Below are positions 1 through 5,336 of a DNA stretch of 6,212 bases, piece by piece (the first letter of the stretch is position 1; every line of letters begins with the position of its first letter). Below the pieces are notes generated by a model, which was given only the letters and a program-made list of their open reading frames with translations, was not told the origin of the DNA and did not search any database. The stretch covers positions 1 to 6,212 of the forward strand of contig CAKUFA010000060.1 in the NCBI GenBank assembly GCA_934647165.1. The letters run 5' to 3'. Both the position numbers and the translations under genes were made by a program. The DNA is from an uncultured Clostridia bacterium. GTDB taxonomy: Bacteria > Bacillota > Clostridia > Christensenellales > Aristaeellaceae.

Positions 1-446
1 TTTCTGACAAGGGTCGTCCCTCGCAAGAGGGACGTGGATTGAAATGGAAAGTGAAAGCCGGATGCGTGAAATCAGCGAAGTCGTCCCTCGCAAGAGGGAC
101 GTGGATTGAAATAAAAACATGCTGATCGACCAGGAACAGCTGGTGGGTCGTCCCTCGCAAGAGGGACGTGGATTGAAATCGCCTGTCCCGGCTGCGCTGC
201 TGTGCCCTCTTTTCGTCGTCCCTCGCAAGAGGGACGTGGATTGAAATAAGAAAGGGCGAATCGGCCTGACAGAAACGCAGTGTCGTCCCTCGCAAGAGGG
301 ACGTGGATTGAAATACTCCGAAAAGGATCGGCACATCCTGACGCGGCGTCGTCCCTCGCAAGAGGGACGTGGATTGAAATTTGTCAATCCATAAATAAAC
401 ACCGTTTTCCTTTGTCGTCCCTCGCAAGAGGGACGTGGATTGAAAT

Positions 447-480
447 AAAGGGGACGCTTTTTATTTGCGTCCCCTTCCCT
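447..480 (+). other. CRISPR spacer 7, carrying a perfect hairpin
   Basis: This 34-nt spacer contains a perfect 10-bp inverted repeat, AAGGGGACGC at 448-457 and GCGTCCCCTT at 467-476, around a 9-nt AT-only loop. On the minus strand the stem is followed by TTTATTTC, so it has the look of an intrinsic terminator. It may have been taken from the terminator of a phage or plasmid transcript (inference). In the crRNA the seed half of the spacer would be paired with the distal half. Confidence 0.85.
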
Positions 481-682
481 GTCGTCCCTCGCAAGAGGGA
501 CGTGGATTGAAATTAATTCGTTGTAAAAACTCCTTAAAAATTGCCACGTCGTCCCTCGCAAGAGGGACGTGGATTGAAATTTGAATGCGGTATTCAGCGT
601 GTCCGCCGTTGCGCGTCGTCCCTCGCAAGAGGGACGTGGATTGAAATCGCGGCGGGAATACCCACGCGAACCGTTATAGGGT

Positions 683-696
683 GTCGTCCCTCGCAA
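683..696 (+). repeat. Truncated terminal CRISPR repeat
   Basis: The final repeat matches the consensus perfectly for 14 nt (GTCGTCCCTCGCAA), then the match stops exactly in the loop of the repeat hairpin and unrelated sequence begins at 697. The preceding ten repeats carry no mutation at all. A sharp break looks more like a deletion or insertion junction than gradual decay of a terminal repeat. Without its second half this copy cannot form the stem needed for crRNA processing. Confidence 0.85.
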
Positions 697-915
697 ATGT
701 CAAGCCATTACCTATGCACAAAAATAGAAGGACAGTGCGCAGTCCCAACGACTGAACAGTTTGAAAAGCTGCGGAGATGTCCAACGCTAGGGAACATACC
801 GCCGAAAATCTTCGCAATCGTCGAAGAACCGTCTTGTGATCAAAAAAAGGTAGACCGGATATATGCGGCCATAAAGAACAAAATGCTACAATATGCGGAG
901 AGTGAATCAGATTGA
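697..915 (+). CDS. Small hypothetical protein, possibly 5'-truncated
   Basis: A 72-codon ORF whose ATG sits directly at the junction with the broken CRISPR repeat. The same frame stays open leftward through the array, so the ATG may not be the original start. There is no ribosome binding site, because the bases upstream are CRISPR repeat. The product begins MSSHYLCTKIEG and has four cysteines and a charged C-terminal helix-like stretch ending AESESD. I do not recognise a family. The stop overlaps the start of the next ORF by 23 nt, which favours a real, coupled gene pair in the original element. The most likely reading is the surviving 3' part of a phage gene whose 5' end was lost at the junction; a chance ORF cannot be excluded. 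Confidence 0.35.
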   Translation: MSSHYLCTKIEGQCAVPTTEQFEKLRRCPTLGNIPPKIFAIVEEPSCDQKKVDRIYAAIKNKMLQYAESESD

Positions 916-1132
916 AAAAGAAAACGAAAAGCTTCGCCGCGCGAAAGAGATAATTGCAACCACGCAAAGCCCGTACTTAAAGCGTGATCTGCAAAAGTAC
1001 GTCCGCAGGACAGAGCGAAAGATCAAAAAAAAGAGCCGCAAGAAGCTGACCGAGAAGATCACGCTTGCTGCGGCTCTGGTGGCAATGGTTACCGAGCTAA
1101 TCAAGTTGCTTGCAGCGCTGATTAAGCAGTAA
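893..1132 (+). CDS. Small basic phage-like protein with hydrophobic C-terminus
   Basis: 79 codons from ATG at 893; GTG at 902 is an alternative start, since neither has a clear Shine-Dalgarno sequence and translation may be coupled to the preceding ORF. Residues 1-55 are highly charged and helical in character (NQIEKENEKLRRAKE, later KKKSRKKLTEK). Residues 56-77 form a hydrophobic stretch (ITLAAALVAMV... LLAALI), long enough for a membrane helix or an amphipathic helix. The pattern of a charged helix containing SPYLKRDLQKY resembles small unannotated proteins seen in prophages of Clostridia; this is recognition from memory, not a search. A hairpin follows the stop. Function unknown. Confidence 0.55.
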   Translation: MRRVNQIEKENEKLRRAKEIIATTQSPYLKRDLQKYVRRTERKIKKKSRKKLTEKITLAAALVAMVTELIKLLAALIKQ

Positions 1133-1140
1133 CCGCCACA

Positions 1141-1167
1141 GGAGGAAGGGGCACAAGCCCCTCCTCT
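1141..1167 (+). terminator. GC-rich stem-loop after the 79-aa ORF, weak terminator
   Basis: GGGGC at 1148-1152 pairs with GCCCC at 1157-1161 around an ACAA loop, and the stem extends outward (GGAG with CTCC, one bulged A) to about 12 bp. It is followed by TCTTCCATTTT, a poor U-tract, so termination would be partial. The left arm also contains the only AGGAGG-like sequence nearby, which the fold would hide. Confidence 0.4.
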
Positions 1168-1208
1168 CTTCCATTTTAGCATATCCGTCCCGTTGGTGCA
1201 AGTGCATC

Positions 1209-1370
1209 ATGCGTTTTGAGCTTATTTTGGACATTGTCAGCACCATCGCATCAATCGTAACCGTGATCGGCGTGTGGATGATGTACAAGGGCAGAAAAAA
1301 TGCGACTGACACCGAGGAAAGGAAACGGAGGACACATCACGGCATACTTTGCCACAGTAGGAAGCCGTGA
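1209..1370 (+). CDS. 53-aa single-pass membrane protein, phage-like
   Basis: An ATG at 1209 opens a 53-codon frame with product start MRFELILDIVSTIAS. Residues 4-26 are a continuous hydrophobic segment (ILDIVSTIASIVTVIGVWMM), followed at once by a positively charged tail (YKGRK, then EERKRR). The distribution of charge predicts an N-out, C-in single membrane helix. No upstream in-frame start exists within about 30 nt and there is no good ribosome binding site. The last 24 codons overlap the next ORF in another frame, and the tail after about residue 42 reads as poor protein. Small membrane proteins of this form occur in phage and conjugative elements, where they may serve as holin-like or accessory proteins; here no function can be assigned. 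Confidence 0.45.
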   Translation: MRFELILDIVSTIASIVTVIGVWMMYKGRKNATDTEERKRRTHHGILCHSRKP

Positions 1371-1500
1371 GGCGCGGGAAGCTGGCTTCATCCGCGAGGA
1401 TGGGAAAAGCCGCATCCTGAAAAAGGAGGTTGACCCGAAAAACGGAACTCTGACGTTTTCCGTTGACTGGGAAGCCGAGAACAACAGAACAGACGTATAA
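1300..1500 (+). CDS. 66-aa hypothetical phage-like protein
   Basis: ATG at 1300 lies inside the previous ORF in a different frame; AAGGG about 8 nt upstream is a weak ribosome binding site. After a basic N-terminus the product has a compact segment, ITAYFATVGSREAREAGF then DGKSRILKKEVDPKNGTLTF, ending DWEAENNRTDV. The alternating hydrophobic pattern suggests a small mostly beta domain. The codons use third-position GC more than the 79-aa ORF does, supporting real coding. I do not recognise the family. The stop lies 6 nt before a strong terminator, so this is probably the last gene of the small cluster. Confidence 0.5.
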   Translation: MRLTPRKGNGGHITAYFATVGSREAREAGFIREDGKSRILKKEVDPKNGTLTFSVDWEAENNRTDV

Positions 1501-1505
1501 CGACG

Positions 1506-1533
1506 AGGGGCGACCGAAAGGCCGCTCCTTTTT
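1506..1533 (+). terminator. Intrinsic terminator with GAAA tetraloop
   Basis: GGGGCGACC at 1507-1515 pairs with GGCCGCTCC at 1520-1528 (one A-C mismatch, one G-T pair) around the loop GAAA, and TTTTT follows at 1529-1533. It lies 6 nt after the stop of the 66-aa ORF and 26 nt before the next start. Confidence 0.75.
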
Positions 1534-1558
1534 CGTGGCATGAAAGGAGGCGGGCGGC

Positions 1559-1684
1559 ATGCCAAGGGGTCAGCACCCAAACAGCCTTGCAAACCTGAAA
1601 AAGGAGAAGGCCACGCAGTTCGGGGCTAACGGTAATCAAACGGCGAAAGCGTGCGGGAAAAAGTCTGGCGCGGATCATGGATGA
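1559..1684 (+). pseudogene. N-terminal fragment of a phage terminase-associated protein
   Basis: ATG at 1559 has an excellent ribosome binding site (AAAGGAGG, 8-nt spacing). The product starts MPRGQHPNSLANLKK, continues QFGANGNQTAKACGKKSG and stops after 41 residues. This opening resembles phage small proteins of the DUF5681 or terminase small-subunit neighbourhood in Firmicutes, where a much longer helical domain follows the KKSG motif; that comparison is from memory. Here the frame ends six bases before the palindromic element at 1691, so the gene appears cut off when the element, or a deletion beside it, removed the rest. It is placed just after a terminator, as phage packaging genes often are. 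An intact 41-aa peptide is possible but less likely. Confidence 0.5.
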
Positions 1685-1690
1685 TAAAGG

Positions 1691-1858
1691 TTAAGGCAAT
1701 ACCGCACAATTCGTTGGCAGCGTAGGCGATGCCTTTTCCGCCATCTGCTGCTTGCAGATTTTTCGATTTACCTCCAGTAAACCTTCAAAATCTGCCATTG
1801 CATCTGACGAAAAATTCATTCGCCTCCGCACCAACTCATTTGTGCGGTATTGCCTTAA
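1691..1858. mobile_element. MITE-like palindromic element, 168 bp
   Basis: The ends are perfect 19-bp inverted repeats: TTAAGGCAATACCGCACAA at 1691-1709 and its reverse complement at 1840-1858. Further inward the arms still match imperfectly (AGGCGATG against AGGCGAATG), then GCAGATTTT at 1754-1762 pairs with AAAATCTGC at 1787-1795, and TTTAC at 1767-1771 pairs with GTAAA at 1777-1781 around a 5-nt loop. The loop centre, 1774, is the centre of the element, so the whole unit folds as one long hairpin. TTAA at both ends could be a duplicated target or part of the repeat. No ORF of its own is plausible. It separates the phage-like fragment from the rsmH operon. The transposase family that would mobilise it is unknown to me. 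Confidence 0.75.
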
Positions 1859-1883
1859 CATATTGGAAGCAATATGCTATAAT
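1855..1883 (+). promoter_or_regulatory. Sigma-A promoter of the rsmH operon
   Basis: The -35 box TTAACA (1855-1860) and -10 box TATAAT (1878-1883) are separated by exactly 17 bp, and TGC before the -10 makes an extended -10. Transcription should begin near 1890. The first four bases of the -35 are the terminal TTAA of the palindromic element, so the element's end forms part of the promoter. No other promoter is apparent before rsmH. Confidence 0.75.
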
Positions 1884-1890
1884 GATATCT

Positions 1891-2014
1891 GGAGGATGTT
1901 ACCCTTGCGAGAAGGCGTGGCTTGAAAGCAACCGGATTTCATCCGGCAACTTGCTGGGTTAAAGAAAAAGCTTGCCAACATCCGCCTGACTTTATCCGTT
2001 AAGCTTTATTTTTT
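1891..2014 (+). promoter_or_regulatory. Structured 5' leader or small RNA upstream of rsmH
   Basis: The predicted transcript begins at a segment, GGAGGATGTT (1891-1900), that pairs with AACATCCGCC (1977-1986) with a single mismatch. Within this closing helix are CCTT/AAGG (1903-1906 with 1912-1915) and a longer hairpin, AGCAA-CCGGAT with ATCCGG-(CAAC)-TTGCT (1927-1955, triplet loop). Downstream, AAGCTT at 1968-1973 could instead pair with AAGCTT at 2001-2006 just before a six-T run (2009-2014), a weak terminator-like alternative that conflicts with the closing helix. The arrangement would suit an attenuating leader or a separate small RNA. It matches no riboswitch class I can recognise. The remaining leader, 2015-2047, shows nothing notable. 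Confidence 0.35.
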
Positions 2015-2047
2015 GCTGTTTGAAAAAAGGTGTGTACAGCCCCGTAG

Positions 2048-2054
2048 AAAGGAG
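2048..2054 (+). promoter_or_regulatory. Ribosome binding site that decides the rsmH start
   Basis: AAAGGAG ends 2 nt before an ATG at 2057 but 8 nt before the ATG at 2063. Only the second has workable spacing, and it yields the N-terminus MEFVHEPVLL typical of RsmH proteins. Confidence 0.75.
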
Positions 2055-2062
2055 CCATGCTC

Positions 2063-3007
2063 ATGGAATTTGTTCACGAACCTGTGCTGCTGCAGGAGGT
2101 GCTCCAATGGATGCCCATTCGTGCCGATGGCGTTTATTGCGATGGTACCCTTGGCGGCGGGGGGCATAGCAATGCTATCCTTGCAGCATCCGGCGGCACG
2201 GCCACCCTTTATGGCATTGATCGCGATCCGGATGCGATGGCTGCCGCAACCCTGCGTTTGCAGGGGTATTCCGGTTTTCATGGCTTGGCAGGAAATTTCC
2301 ATGATGCAAAGTTGCTGCTGCAAAACGCAGGTGCGCCAAAGCTGGATGGCGCGCTGCTGGATCTCGGTGTTTCTTCGCCGCAGCTGGATCGGGCGGAACG
2401 CGGCTTTTCCTATCATGAGGACGCACCGCTGGATATGCGCATGAATCCAACCCAGGGCATCACGGCGGCCGATGTATGCAACCATGCCAGCGAGAGCGAG
2501 CTGACAAAGATTATCCGCGATTATGGTGAAGAAAAATGGGCGGCGCGCATTGCGCACATCATTTGCGAGCATCGGGCACAAAAGCCCTTCGCCACCACAT
2601 TTGATCTTGTGCACGCGGTGGATGCGGCCATCCCTAAAGCTGTGCGCCGCAAAGATGACGGTCACCCGGCACGCAGAACCTTTCAGGCCATCCGCATTGC
2701 TGTGAACGATGAGTTGGATCCGCTGGATCAGGCGCTGTGTGATTTGGTGGATTGCCTTAAACCCGGCGGCCGGCTGCTGGTGATTACCTTCCATTCCCTG
2801 GAGGACAGGCTGGTAAAACGCTGCTTCCAGCGGCTGCAAAATCCTTGCACCTGTCCGCCGAAAGCGCCTGTTTGTACTTGCGGAAAAAAGCCGCAGGTTA
2901 AGATCCTTGCCAAGGGCGCGGTGCCGCCGAGCGAGGAGGAAGTGCAGCGCAATCCCCGCGCGCGCAGTGCTAAGCTGCGTGTGTGTGAAAAGCTGGAGGT
3001 GTGCTGA
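2063..3007 (+). CDS. rsmH: 16S rRNA (cytosine(1402)-N4)-methyltransferase RsmH
   Basis: RsmH (formerly MraW) transfers a methyl group from S-adenosylmethionine to N4 of C1402 in the decoding centre of 16S rRNA, acting on the small ribosomal subunit. The 314-residue length is normal for the family. Visible signatures are HEPVLLQEVL (5-14), the SAM-binding motif CDGTLGGGGHS (26-36), DLGVSSPQLD (100-109), GFSYHEDAPLDMRMN (114-128), VNDELDPLD (214-222), GGRLLVITFHSLEDRLVK (235-252) and the C-terminal NPRARSAKLR (297-306). A CTC...CTC cysteine cluster (262-273) is also seen in many homologues. ATG 2063 is preferred to 2057 by ribosome binding site spacing. It is first in a four-gene operon, and its TGA shares one base with the ATG of rsmI. 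There is no mraZ upstream and no ftsL or penicillin-binding protein gene downstream, so it is outside the usual dcw cluster. Confidence 0.97.
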   Translation: MEFVHEPVLLQEVLQWMPIRADGVYCDGTLGGGGHSNAILAASGGTATLYGIDRDPDAMAAATLRLQGYSGFHGLAGNFHDAKLLLQNAGAPKLDGALLDLGVSSPQLDRAERGFSYHEDAPLDMRMNPTQGITAADVCNHASESELTKIIRDYGEEKWAARIAHIICEHRAQKPFATTFDLVHAVDAAIPKAVRRKDDGHPARRTFQAIRIAVNDELDPLDQALCDLVDCLKPGGRLLVITFHSLEDRLVKRCFQRLQNPCTCPPKAPVCTCGKKPQVKILAKGAVPPSEEEVQRNPRARSAKLRVCEKLEVC

Positions 3008-3876
3008 TGCCGACACTTTATGTGGTTGCAACCCCCATCGGCAATTTGGAAGATATGGCTCCACGGGCGGTGGAAACGCTGAAGAACGTTGCCCTCATTG
3101 CTGCGGAGGATACCCGTGTGACCATGAAGCTCTGCCACGTATTCGATATTCATACACCGCTTACCAGCTGCCATCAGCACAATGAGGAAACCAAAGGCGC
3201 GTGGCTGGCCGATCGGATGCTTAAGGAGAATATTGACGTGGCGATCACCACCGATGCGGGCACGCCGTGTGTATCCGATCCCGGTTATGGCCTTGTCAGC
3301 GCGGCGGTGGAACGGGGGATGGAGGTTATCCCCGTACCGGGCTGCTGCGCGGCGGTATCCGCGCTGTCCGTCAGTGGGTTTGATACAAGAGAATTTGCGT
3401 TTTACGGCTTTCTGCCCAGGGAAAAAAAGGAGCTGAAGGAAAAGCTGCTGTCCATGGCGCAGGGCGTTCCGGTGGGCGTTGTGCATGAGTCGCCTTATCG
3501 CATCATCGAGCTGGTGGAAACCATTGCGGATACGCTGCCTGGCGTGTGCCTGTCCGTCAGCTGCGATTTGACCAAGCTGCATGAGAAAACGATTCGCGGC
3601 ACTGCGTGGGAGGTGCTGGACGCTTTGTGCGCCAATCCCAAGGCGGAAAAGGGCGAATACTGTCTGGTGCTGGATTTTCATGCGGTTTCCTTGCCGGAGA
3701 AGCCGCAAAGTCCGGTCAATATATCGTTGGAAGCCCGGTTGACCGACCTGCTGTTGGAAGGCCTGTCCCTGCGGGACGCCCAGAATGAGCTGGTGTTGCA
3801 GGGTGAAAAGAAAAACGCCGTGAAAGCGGCGGCGCTCAGGTTCAAGCGGTTGATGGCCGGGGAGGAAGAAACATGA
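3007..3876 (+). CDS. rsmI: 16S rRNA (cytidine(1402)-2'-O)-methyltransferase RsmI
   Basis: RsmI methylates the ribose 2'-OH of C1402 in 16S rRNA, completing the m4Cm1402 modification begun by RsmH. The 289-residue protein is a tetrapyrrole-methylase-fold enzyme: LYVVATPIGNLEDM (4-17), IAAEDTR (31-37), the SAM-site loop TDAGTPCVSDPGYGLVSA (82-99), FYGFLPR (132-138) and ESPYRI (161-166). Residues about 245-285 form the small C-terminal helical domain of the family. The usual PGPSA turn reads PGCCA here (111-115), a mild deviation. ATG 3007 is chosen over GTG 3001 because GGAGG at 2995-2999 is 7 nt from the ATG but 1 nt from the GTG. The start overlaps the rsmH stop (TGATG) and the stop overlaps the fumarase start (ATGA), implying translational coupling on both sides. 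Confidence 0.97.
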   Translation: MPTLYVVATPIGNLEDMAPRAVETLKNVALIAAEDTRVTMKLCHVFDIHTPLTSCHQHNEETKGAWLADRMLKENIDVAITTDAGTPCVSDPGYGLVSAAVERGMEVIPVPGCCAAVSALSVSGFDTREFAFYGFLPREKKELKEKLLSMAQGVPVGVVHESPYRIIELVETIADTLPGVCLSVSCDLTKLHEKTIRGTAWEVLDALCANPKAEKGEYCLVLDFHAVSLPEKPQSPVNISLEARLTDLLLEGLSLRDAQNELVLQGEKKNAVKAAALRFKRLMAGEEET

Positions 3877-4712
3877 GACAGATGGATGCGTCCCTGATTG
3901 CGGACACAGTGGCAGTTCTTTGTGTGCAGGCCAATCGGAACCTGCCCGGCGATGTTGCCTGCGCGCTGCATCATGCGCAGAAGCAGGAGCCCTTTGCACC
4001 TGCGCGGGAGTTGCTTGATTTGCTGGCGGATAACGAGCGCATTGCTAGGGAAACGTGCATGCCTATCTGTCAGGATACCGGCATGGCCGTGGTGTTTGTG
4101 GATGTAGGCCAGGATGTGCACATCAACGGCAGCTTGGAACAGGCGGTAAACGAGGGCGTGCGCCGGGGCTATACGGAGGGGATGCTGCGCAAAAGCGTTG
4201 TGAGTGATCCGCTGCGCAGGGTCAACACGGGGGACAACACCCCGGCTATTGTGCATACAAGGCTTGTGGAGGGCGAGCAGGTGACCATCACCGTTGCGCC
4301 CAAAGGCTTTGGCAGTGAGAACATGAGCCGCCTGCAGATGCTCACACCCGCACAGGGCGTGGAAGGCGTGAAGCAATTTGTACTGGAGACCGTGCGTATG
4401 GCAGGCGCTAATCCATGCCCGCCCATGGTGCTCGGCATCGGCATCGGCGGTGATTTCGAGGGCGTGGCGCTGCTGGCCAAGCGTGCGCTTATGCTTCCGC
4501 TGGGACAGCGCCATCCCGATCCGTACTATGCCGCACTGGAGCAAGAGCTGCTCGAAAGCGTCAATGCGACCGGCATCGGCCCACAGGGGCTTGGCGGACA
4601 CACAACCTGCCTGGGGCTGCATATTCTTGCCGGAGCAACCCACATTGCAGGGCTTCCGGTGGCCGTGAATGTCAGCTGCCATGTAACTCGCCACCAAACA
4701 GCCGTGCTGTGA
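3873..4712 (+). CDS. Class I fumarate hydratase, alpha subunit
   Basis: This is the catalytic N-terminal half of the two-subunit, oxygen-sensitive [4Fe-4S] fumarase, which interconverts fumarate and L-malate in the cytoplasm; in anaerobes it commonly serves a reductive TCA branch. The 279 residues show CQDTGMAVVF (66-75), RKSVVSDPL (106-114), DNTPAIVH (121-128), KGFGSENMS (144-152), NPCPPMVLGIGIGG (180-193), GIGPQGLGG (234-242) and AVNVSCHVTRH (264-274). Cysteines 66, 182 and 269 occupy the places where family members bind the iron-sulfur cluster. GGAGG at 3861-3865 lies 7 nt before the start, and the ATG overlaps the rsmI stop by four bases. The related L(+)-tartrate dehydratase alpha subunit has the same fold and cannot be wholly excluded from sequence alone; the match to fumarase is the better guess. 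Confidence 0.92.
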   Translation: MRQMDASLIADTVAVLCVQANRNLPGDVACALHHAQKQEPFAPARELLDLLADNERIARETCMPICQDTGMAVVFVDVGQDVHINGSLEQAVNEGVRRGYTEGMLRKSVVSDPLRRVNTGDNTPAIVHTRLVEGEQVTITVAPKGFGSENMSRLQMLTPAQGVEGVKQFVLETVRMAGANPCPPMVLGIGIGGDFEGVALLAKRALMLPLGQRHPDPYYAALEQELLESVNATGIGPQGLGGHTTCLGLHILAGATHIAGLPVAVNVSCHVTRHQTAVL

Positions 4713-4742
4713 TACGGACAAAAGAGCAAGGAGAAGAAGCCC

Positions 4743-5306
4743 ATGCTGCACCTTACAACACCGCTGGATGAAGCGACGGTTTTATCTCTTCATGCAGGGG
4801 ATCATGTGCTGCTCAGCGGCACAGTGTATACAGCCCGCGACGCGGCGCACATGCGCATGCTGGCGTGTCTGCGGGAGGGAAAGCCTTTACCCCTGCCGCT
4901 GGAAGGGCAGGTTATCTATTATGCCGGGCCGACGCCAACGTCGCCGGGCAAACCGGTGGGTTCCATCGGCCCCACCACATCAACCCGCATGGATGCGGCT
5001 ACGCCGGTGCTTCTTGCGCGCGGCCTTCGCGGCATGATTGGCAAGGGCATGCGTGGTAAAGCCGTGATGCGGGCCATGCAGGAGCATCCTGCGGTTTATT
5101 TTGCCGCAGTGGGCGGCGCGGCAGCGCTGATGGCGCAGTGCGTCATTTCCTGCGAAGTGATCGCGTGGGATGACCTGGGACCTGAATCCGTCAAACGTCT
5201 TACGCTGCGCGACCTGCCCCTGGTGGTCGCGGCGGATGCGTATGGTCAGGATGCGTTTACTCTTGGTCAGAAGGAGTATCTGGCACAGGAGCAAAGGAAA
5301 GGCTGA
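4743..5306 (+). CDS. Class I fumarate hydratase, beta subunit
   Basis: The 187-residue C-terminal subunit pairs with the alpha subunit encoded just upstream to form the active fumarase. It begins with a hydrolyase-type opening (LHLTTPLDEATVLSL, then GDHVLLSGTVYTARDAAH at 19-36) and carries AGPTPTSPGKPVGSIGPTTS (61-80) with RMD (82-84), GKGMRG (100-105), AVYFAAVGGAAALMA (117-131) and the late motif LPLVVAADAYGQDAF (158-172), where many homologues have a sequence like P-x-x-V-A-x-D-x-x-G-N-D. The gap from the alpha gene is 30 nt, with AAGGAG at 4728-4733, 9 nt before the ATG. Length is normal and no lesion is seen. It ends the operon: 30 nt beyond its stop lies the 3' end of a gene on the other strand. 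Confidence 0.92.
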   Translation: MLHLTTPLDEATVLSLHAGDHVLLSGTVYTARDAAHMRMLACLREGKPLPLPLEGQVIYYAGPTPTSPGKPVGSIGPTTSTRMDAATPVLLARGLRGMIGKGMRGKAVMRAMQEHPAVYFAAVGGAAALMAQCVISCEVIAWDDLGPESVKRLTLRDLPLVVAADAYGQDAFTLGQKEYLAQEQRKG

Positions 5307-5336
5307 CCGTGCGGAAATACGCTGTCAACAGCCTGC

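Larger units (their letters stand above)
1..696 (+). CRISPR. CRISPR array, type I-C-like, trailer end
   Basis: Ten identical 33-nt repeats start at 13, 80, 147, 215, 282, 348, 414, 481, 548 and 615; an 11th, cut repeat starts at 683. The ten spacers are 34, 34, 35, 34, 33, 33, 34, 34, 34 and 35 nt, and the last 12 nt of another spacer fill positions 1-12, so the array continues to the left. Each repeat begins GTCGTCCCTC and ends GGATTGAAAT. Repeat bases 3-10 and 15-22 form a perfect 8-bp stem closed by a GCAA tetraloop, leaving exactly 11 nt after the stem, the tag length known for Cas5d (type I-C) processing. Repeat sequence and structure resemble type I-C repeats, which I recognise from memory. 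Orientation follows the GAAAT end, placing leader and cas genes upstream of the window and the oldest spacers here. No cas gene is present to confirm the subtype. Confidence 0.97.
697..1690 (+). mobile_element. Decayed prophage-like fragment
   Basis: Between the broken CRISPR repeat and the MITE-like palindrome lie five tiny same-strand ORFs (72, 79, 53, 66 and 41 codons), several overlapping, then a GNRA-loop terminator just before the last one. The products are basic or contain single membrane segments, and the last resembles the start of a phage terminase-associated protein. Runs such as AAAAAAAG in the coding frames differ from the GC-rich housekeeping genes to the right. Such a string of small genes before the terminase region is usual in prophages of Firmicutes. 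No integrase, attachment site or complete phage gene is visible, so the assignment rests on layout and on weak recognition of two products. Confidence 0.5.

Noticed and set aside
1..682. Self-targeting spacer against the rest of the window
   Set aside because: By-eye comparison of the ten spacers with the phage-like fragment and the operon showed no match; a full genome search was not possible.
280..696. Long open frames across the CRISPR array
   Set aside because: They are repeat translations with the same peptide recurring (SSLARGTWIEI); the array explains them.
887..892. TACAAT with TG upstream as a possible extended -10 promoter
   Set aside because: No acceptable -35 at 16-18 bp, and it would start transcription inside the following ORF.
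674..1182. Minus-strand frames opposite the phage-like ORFs
   Set aside because: Serine/phenylalanine-rich products typical of antisense reading, without ribosome binding sites.
1729..1962. 77-codon + strand frame through the palindromic element
   Set aside because: It covers both arms of the inverted repeat and the promoter, has no ribosome binding site and no protein-like pattern.
2006..3064. Long minus-strand open frame opposite rsmH, and a similar one at 2728-3999
   Set aside because: They are shadows of GC-rich coding sequence; rsmH and rsmI on the + strand have full family signatures.
3678..4751. Long minus-strand open frame opposite the fumarase alpha gene
   Set aside because: Low-complexity histidine- and cysteine-rich product with no motif; the + strand gene is certain.
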